Source: Chloroflexota bacterium (GTDB lineage: Bacteria; Chloroflexota; Limnocylindria; Limnocylindrales; CSP1-4). Taken from it: DNA of 9,082 nt. The notes under the pieces are model-generated. The model searched no databases. It was not told the DNA's origin and was given only the letters and a program-made list of their open reading frames with translations. Position numbers and translations under genes: made by a program. This document shows positions 6,489 to 9,082 of this stretch, piece by piece. The stretch is from the NCBI GenBank assembly GCA_021789355.1, contig JAJYJR010000217.1, positions 1 through 9,082 on the forward strand. Direction: 5' to 3'. The number at the start of each line of letters is the position of its first letter. The first letter of the stretch is position 1.

Positions 6489-7694
6489 TCAGGGTGCCGG
6501 GATGAGACTCGGATCCGGTGCCATGGTCTTCAGGAACTGGAACTTGCCGTTCTTGATCTCGACGAGGTACACGGTCTTCAGGGGGATCCGGTTCTGCCCC
6601 TTGTAGGTGATCGTTCCGGTGACGCCTTGGACATTCGACAGGTTGTCGATCGCGTCACGGACCTGCTTCGGATCCGTCGAGTTCGCAGCCGTCACGGCCG
6701 CTTCGATGACCTTGACAAGGTCATAGCCGGTGGCGGCGAACACGCTGTCCGGCGGCGACCCGTACTTGGCCTGATACCGAGTCCAGAAGTCTGCCATGGG
6801 CGTGCCGGGAACCGGGAAGCCGTGGGTCGTGAACACGAGCCCCTCAACGGCGGTACCGCCGCCGGTGATCGTGTCCTGGGAGTCCACGCCGTCGATCGAG
6901 ATCACGGGGATCGCAACCCCCGCGGCGCGGAGTTGCTTCATGAACGTCGGCCCATCCGGTGGGTACGCGGGCGTCATGATGACGTCGGGCTGAGGCTGCA
7001 GGTTCTTGATCTTGGTGACTTCGGCGCTGAAGTCCGCTGCTCCGAGCGTGTATGAGCCACGGCCAACGACGGTGCCGCCCTTCTTCTCGAACACCTGCGT
7101 GAAGTAGTCGCACGACTTCGACGTGTAGGAGGAATCGGGCGAGCACAGGAGATAGGCGCTCTTGTATCCGGTTTCCGACGCGTAGGTGGCAAGGACGGTG
7201 GCCTGCGTGTTGTCGCCAAAGACGCTTAGGAACATGTCATTGCCCACGGACGCAGGCAACGTCGGCGAGGTGGCCGCCGTGGACATGGTCGGGATGCCCT
7301 TAGTCTGCGCGATCTGTCCGGCAGCCGTGCAAGGATCGGCGTCGGACGTGCAGATCAGGAACTGCACGCCACTCGCCAGCAGGTCCTGGGCCACGACGGC
7401 GCTCTGGGCCGCGTCGCTCCGGTTGTCCTCCAGCTTCAAGCTGATCTTCCATTTGCCGGCGATGCCGCCCTTGGCGTTGATCTCGTCGATCGCCATGCGG
7501 ACGCCCTTTGACGCCGGCACGTCCGAATAGGAGAGCTGTCCGGTCTGGCTCGAGTCGTATCCGATCAGATACGTCCCTCCCCCACCTGCAGCTCCCGTTC
7601 CGGCAGACGGGGCCCCAGTAGAGCTGGTGCCGCCGCACGCCGATGCGACAAGCATGAGCACAGCCGCGAGTGAGATGGCGCCGCTTCTCTTCAT
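6489..7694 (-). CDS. Lipoprotein amino-acid/amide ABC transporter substrate-binding protein (LivK-like, type I fold)
   Basis: This is an extracytoplasmic solute receptor for the adjacent importer. The 401-aa precursor begins MKR, followed by a hydrophobic stretch and a lipobox-like VASAC, giving Cys20 as the likely lipidated residue. A Gly/Ser/Thr/Ala-rich linker runs to about residue 40. The type I periplasmic-binding fold begins at YLIGYDSSQTG. Typical elements follow: GVRMAIDEINAKGGIAG at about 64-80, IPTMSTAATSP at about 134-144, DVIMTPAYPPDG, and ATGYDLVKVIEAAV near the C-terminus. Unusual are four cysteines in the mature domain (115, 122, 184, 195), which could form two local disulfides. 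The ATG has a strong GGGAGGAGAGG site 3 nt upstream, the best in the window, as suits a protein needed in excess of the membrane subunits. The ligand is not determinable from sequence. Confidence 0.93.
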   Translation of the reverse strand: MKRSGAISLAAVLMLVASACGGTSSTGAPSAGTGAAGGGGTYLIGYDSSQTGQLSYSDVPASKGVRMAIDEINAKGGIAGKWKISLKLEDNRSDAAQSAVVAQDLLASGVQFLICTSDADPCTAAGQIAQTKGIPTMSTAATSPTLPASVGNDMFLSVFGDNTQATVLATYASETGYKSAYLLCSPDSSYTSKSCDYFTQVFEKKGGTVVGRGSYTLGAADFSAEVTKIKNLQPQPDVIMTPAYPPDGPTFMKQLRAAGVAIPVISIDGVDSQDTITGGGTAVEGLVFTTHGFPVPGTPMADFWTRYQAKYGSPPDSVFAATGYDLVKVIEAAVTAANSTDPKQVRDAIDNLSNVQGVTGTITYKGQNRIPLKTVYLVEIKNGKFQFLKTMAPDPSLIPAP

Positions 7695-7697
7695 GGT

Positions 7698-7708
7698 CCT
7701 CTCCTCCC
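7698..7708 (-). promoter_or_regulatory. Strong ribosome-binding site of the substrate-binding protein gene
   Basis: On the minus strand GGGAGGAGAGG sits 3-13 nt before the ATG at 7694. It is by far the most purine-rich Shine-Dalgarno region in the window and fixes the start. Together with the stem-loop just upstream, it fits higher expression of the receptor than of the ATPases and permeases. Confidence 0.8.
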
Positions 7709-7729
7709 GATCCGATCTATGCGTCCCGA

Positions 7730-7766
7730 TGGTCTCGGCCGGTCGCCGATGTCCCGGCCGAGACCA
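7730..7766 (-). repeat. Perfect 13-bp inverted repeat (stem-loop) between livG and the binding-protein gene
   Basis: Arms at 7730-7742 (TGGTCTCGGCCGG) and 7754-7766 (CCGGCCGAGACCA) are exactly complementary, with an 11-nt loop at 7743-7753. It lies in the 99-bp gap after the livG stop and ends 36 nt before the binding-protein ATG. No T-tract follows on the minus strand, so it is not a standard intrinsic terminator. It may be an mRNA stabiliser or processing stop that raises the level of the downstream receptor transcript, or a partial attenuator. The repeat is seen directly; the function is inference. Confidence 0.75.
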
Positions 7767-7793
7767 CGATTGCCCGGCCCAACCCTTGCCGAC

Positions 7794-8624
7794 TCAGGGG
7801 CTGACCAACTCCTCCGCAGCCTCTCTTCGCCCGAGGTAGGCCTCCCGCACGGATGCATCCTCACTTACTTCTTGTCCCGAGCCGGACGCGATTTGCCGAC
7901 CCTCGTTCAGCACGGTGATGCGGTCCGCGAGCCGGAGGATCAACCGCAGGTCGTGCTCGACGACGAGAATGCCCAGCTCGTACTTGCGACGTAACGCGGC
8001 AATTAGCTCCCGCAACTCGTCCGACTCGGCCTCATTGGTCCCAGCGGCCGGCTCGTCGAGCAGGAGAAACGCCGGCTTCGCTCCAAGGGCGCGCGCGATC
8101 TCGACTCGCCGCCGGGTCCCATATGGGAGGGCGTTGCCACGGCGGTCCGCAACCTCGAGCAGACCGGTTTCGGCGAGGATGGCTCGCGCAGCGGCCCGCA
8201 GGGCGGAGCCGCGCCAGTGGGCTGGGTTGAGCGCGGCGCCAACCTCGACATTCTCGAGGACCGTCAACTGGCCAAACAGCCGGATGTTCTGGAACGTTCG
8301 TGCGACACCCGCTTCAGCGAACCGGTGAGCCGGCCAGCCGGTAACGTTGCGGTCGGCAAGCAGGACCCGGCCCTGGGTGGGCGCCAGCACCCCGGACAGC
8401 ACGTTGAGCAGCGTGGTCTTCCCCGACCCGTTCGGGCCGATCAGGCCGACAATCGAGCCGCGCGTGATCGTCAGGTCGACCGAGTCGAGCGCGCGTAGTC
8501 CCGCGAAGGAAACCCCGACGGAGTCTGCGCGCAGCGCCGGAGGGGCGGCCGACTCGCTCACCGGCCCACCGACGGGCGTCCCGCCCTGCCCCCGGCTCGA
8601 GGCACGCCCCAGCGTGGTCTTCAC
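7794..8624 (-). CDS. livG: ABC transporter ATP-binding protein (LivG-like)
   Basis: This is the second cytoplasmic ATPase of the importer and the first gene of the operon. Numbered from the GTG at 8624 (276 aa): Walker A GPNGSGKTT at 63-71, Q-loop RTFQNIRLF at 109-117, signature PYGTRRR at 167-173, Walker B LLLDEPAAGTNE at 187-198, and His switch VEHD with His224. The LivG-type signature (usually PYGxQRR) has Arg in place of Gln171. The start is not certain. The GTG at 8624 has no clear Shine-Dalgarno site and adds about 21 unconserved residues; a GTG at 8561 gives 255 aa, the usual LivG size, with GGTGGG very close upstream. Being first, it is nearest to the divergent regulatory region. Here livG is separated from livF by the receptor gene, whereas livG and livF are often adjacent. 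Confidence 0.93.
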   Translation of the reverse strand: MKTTLGRASSRGQGGTPVGGPVSESAAPPALRADSVGVSFAGLRALDSVDLTITRGSIVGLIGPNGSGKTTLLNVLSGVLAPTQGRVLLADRNVTGWPAHRFAEAGVARTFQNIRLFGQLTVLENVEVGAALNPAHWRGSALRAAARAILAETGLLEVADRRGNALPYGTRRRVEIARALGAKPAFLLLDEPAAGTNEAESDELRELIAALRRKYELGILVVEHDLRLILRLADRITVLNEGRQIASGSGQEVSEDASVREAYLGRREAAEELVSP

Positions 8625-8651
8625 GGCCGCATCGCTCGGATCGGCCGGTTC

Positions 8652-8711
8652 TCTTGCGCGACCAAGCGTCGAACGAGCATTCAGACTCCGCTACCTTGCG
8701 GTATCACAAGC
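8652..8711 (+). promoter_or_regulatory. Candidate operator module A (livG-proximal)
   Basis: TCTTGCGCGACC at 8652-8663 is followed, 42 nt start to start (TTGCG to TTGCG), by TTGCG-N4-CACAAGC at 8696-8711. The second element is an imperfect dyad: 12 of 18 positions of 8694-8711 match their own reverse complement, with core TTGYG...CRCAA. Both elements recur in the same orientation in module B. The position, between a DeoR-type regulator and the operon it faces, makes an operator role likely but unproven. Confidence 0.45.
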
Positions 8712-8720
8712 TTGGACCGG

Positions 8721-8749
8721 ATCGCGCTTACGATACGCGCGGCTGTCAA
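8721..8749 (-). promoter_or_regulatory. Weak candidate promoter of the transporter operon
   Basis: The minus strand has an exact TTGACA -35 hexamer at 8749-8744. The hexamer 17 nt downstream (8726-8721) reads CGCGAT and matches a -10 only in its last two bases. If used, transcription would start near 8714 and the module A dyad would cover the first transcribed bases. The exact -35 in such GC-rich DNA is the only strong part of this call. Confidence 0.3.
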
Positions 8750-8769
8750 GGGTTCGACCAGGAGTTCTG

Positions 8770-8789
8770 TCGCGCTCACCCGAGCGCGA
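8770..8789. repeat. Perfect 8-bp inverted repeat in the divergent intergenic region
   Basis: Arms TCGCGCTC (8770-8777) and GAGCGCGA (8782-8789) flank a 4-nt ACCC. It lies between the two operator modules, about midway between the divergent genes. It could be a hairpin in the leader of either transcript or a short regulatory palindrome; GC-rich 8-bp palindromes also arise by chance. Confidence 0.4.
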
Positions 8790-8791
8790 GG

Positions 8792-8862
8792 TCTTGCGCG
8801 ACCGGCATACTATTGCGAGTGCATTGCGTCTCGACGGGCGCGACCGTTGCGAATACACAAGC
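8792..8862 (+). promoter_or_regulatory. Candidate operator module B (regulator-proximal)
   Basis: This is a second copy of the two elements of module A in the same order and orientation: TCTTGCGCGACC at 8792-8803 (identical over 12 bp) and TTGCG-N4-CACAAGC at 8847-8862 (12 of 16 identical). They are 53 nt apart start to start (TTGCG to TTGCG), against 42 in module A. Two more TTGCG copies (8813-8817, 8824-8828) and a third GCGCGACC (8838-8845) lie between. It ends 21 bp before the regulator start, so it could serve autoregulation. A TACTAT at 8808-8813 resembles a -10 for the plus strand but lacks a matching -35. Confidence 0.45.
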
Positions 8863-8883
8863 ATACGAAGGGAAAGACAGTAG

Positions 8884-9082
8884 GTGGACGCGGGGTTCGA
8901 AGAGACTGCCCTCCCCACCGCCACGCGCCGCGCGCGGGTTCTTGAGGCCGTGAGAAGGTCTCGGTTTGCGTCGGTCGCCGACCTGAGTTCGCAGTTCGGC
9001 GTCTCCGAGGTCACCATCCGGAGTGACCTCGACGTGCTCGCGGAGGAGGGTCAAATTCAGCGGGTTCGGGGGGGAGCCGTTC
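8884..9082 (+). CDS. DeoR-family transcriptional regulator, N-terminal DNA-binding domain, 3' end missing
   Basis: This is a probable repressor of the divergent transporter/P-protein operon. Hand translation gives 66 codons to the right edge. The DeoR helix-turn-helix signature is clear: RRARVLEAVRRSRFASVADL at 15-34, FGVSEVTIRSDLDVLAEEG at 38-56 (recognition helix around VTIRSDL), then QRVRGGAV at 59-66, the Arg/Gly-Gly end typical of the family. Family members are about 250 aa with a C-terminal sugar-phosphate-isomerase-like effector domain, which lies outside the window. The GTG at 8884 directly follows an in-frame TAG (8881-8883), so translation cannot start earlier; AAGGG at 8868-8872 is a somewhat distant ribosome site. 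Many DeoR proteins sense phosphorylated sugars, which would be unusual beside an amino-acid-type operon, so the effector remains open. Confidence 0.88.
   Translation, partial: MDAGFEETALPTATRRARVLEAVRRSRFASVADLSSQFGVSEVTIRSDLDVLAEEGQIQRVRGGAV

Noticed and set aside
7695..7793. Intrinsic terminator between livG and the receptor gene
   Set aside because: The stem is strong, but no U-tract follows on the transcribed strand, and the downstream genes need read-through unless they have their own promoter.
8347..8883. A plus-strand frame ending just before the DeoR gene
   Set aside because: Its first part is antisense to livG and the rest crosses the regulatory region; no recognisable protein features.

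Overview
The window is GC-rich and has the tight, overlapping gene layout of a bacterium. One long minus-strand operon fills about 95% of it, and the start of a divergent plus-strand regulator lies at the right edge. High GC, GTG/TTG starts and a Gly/Ser/Thr-rich lipoprotein linker would fit Actinobacteriota or Chloroflexota, but nothing here fixes the lineage.

Layout in transcription order (right to left). A 259-bp divergent intergenic region (8625-8883) separates the start of a DeoR-family repressor (8884 to the right edge, plus strand) from the operon. The operon reads livG-like ATPase (8624-7794), a 99-bp gap with a perfect stem-loop, a lipoprotein substrate-binding protein (7694-6489), livF-like ATPase (6469-5750), livH-like permease (5750-4863), livM-like permease (4866-3688), a short-chain dehydrogenase/reductase (SDR, about 3725-2844), a GcvPA-like P-protein alpha subunit (2795-1398) and a GcvPB-like beta subunit (1401 to the left edge, incomplete). 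Most junctions overlap by 1-4 bp or are under 50 bp apart, so the genes are very probably co-transcribed.

Function. The five transporter genes make a complete branched-chain-amino-acid/amide-type (HAAT) ABC importer. The solute is inferred to be an amino acid or related small molecule, which the SDR and the PLP-dependent P-protein pair could oxidise and decarboxylate. The P-protein pair is the most interesting part. It keeps the PLP lysine, the PLP aspartate and the stacking histidine of glycine decarboxylase. Several motifs that are nearly invariant in true glycine decarboxylase are replaced in both subunits, and no H-, T- or L-protein gene is visible. It may be a paralogue acting on another amino acid and fed by its own transporter, under DeoR-type control.

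Unexplained DNA structure includes a perfect 15-bp inverted repeat just inside livF, a perfect 13-bp stem between livG and the binding-protein gene, a duplicated direct-repeat module in the divergent intergenic region (probable operators), and a 16-bp near-perfect palindrome inside the gcvPB-like gene. I found no tRNA, rRNA, CRISPR array, insertion sequence or riboswitch.
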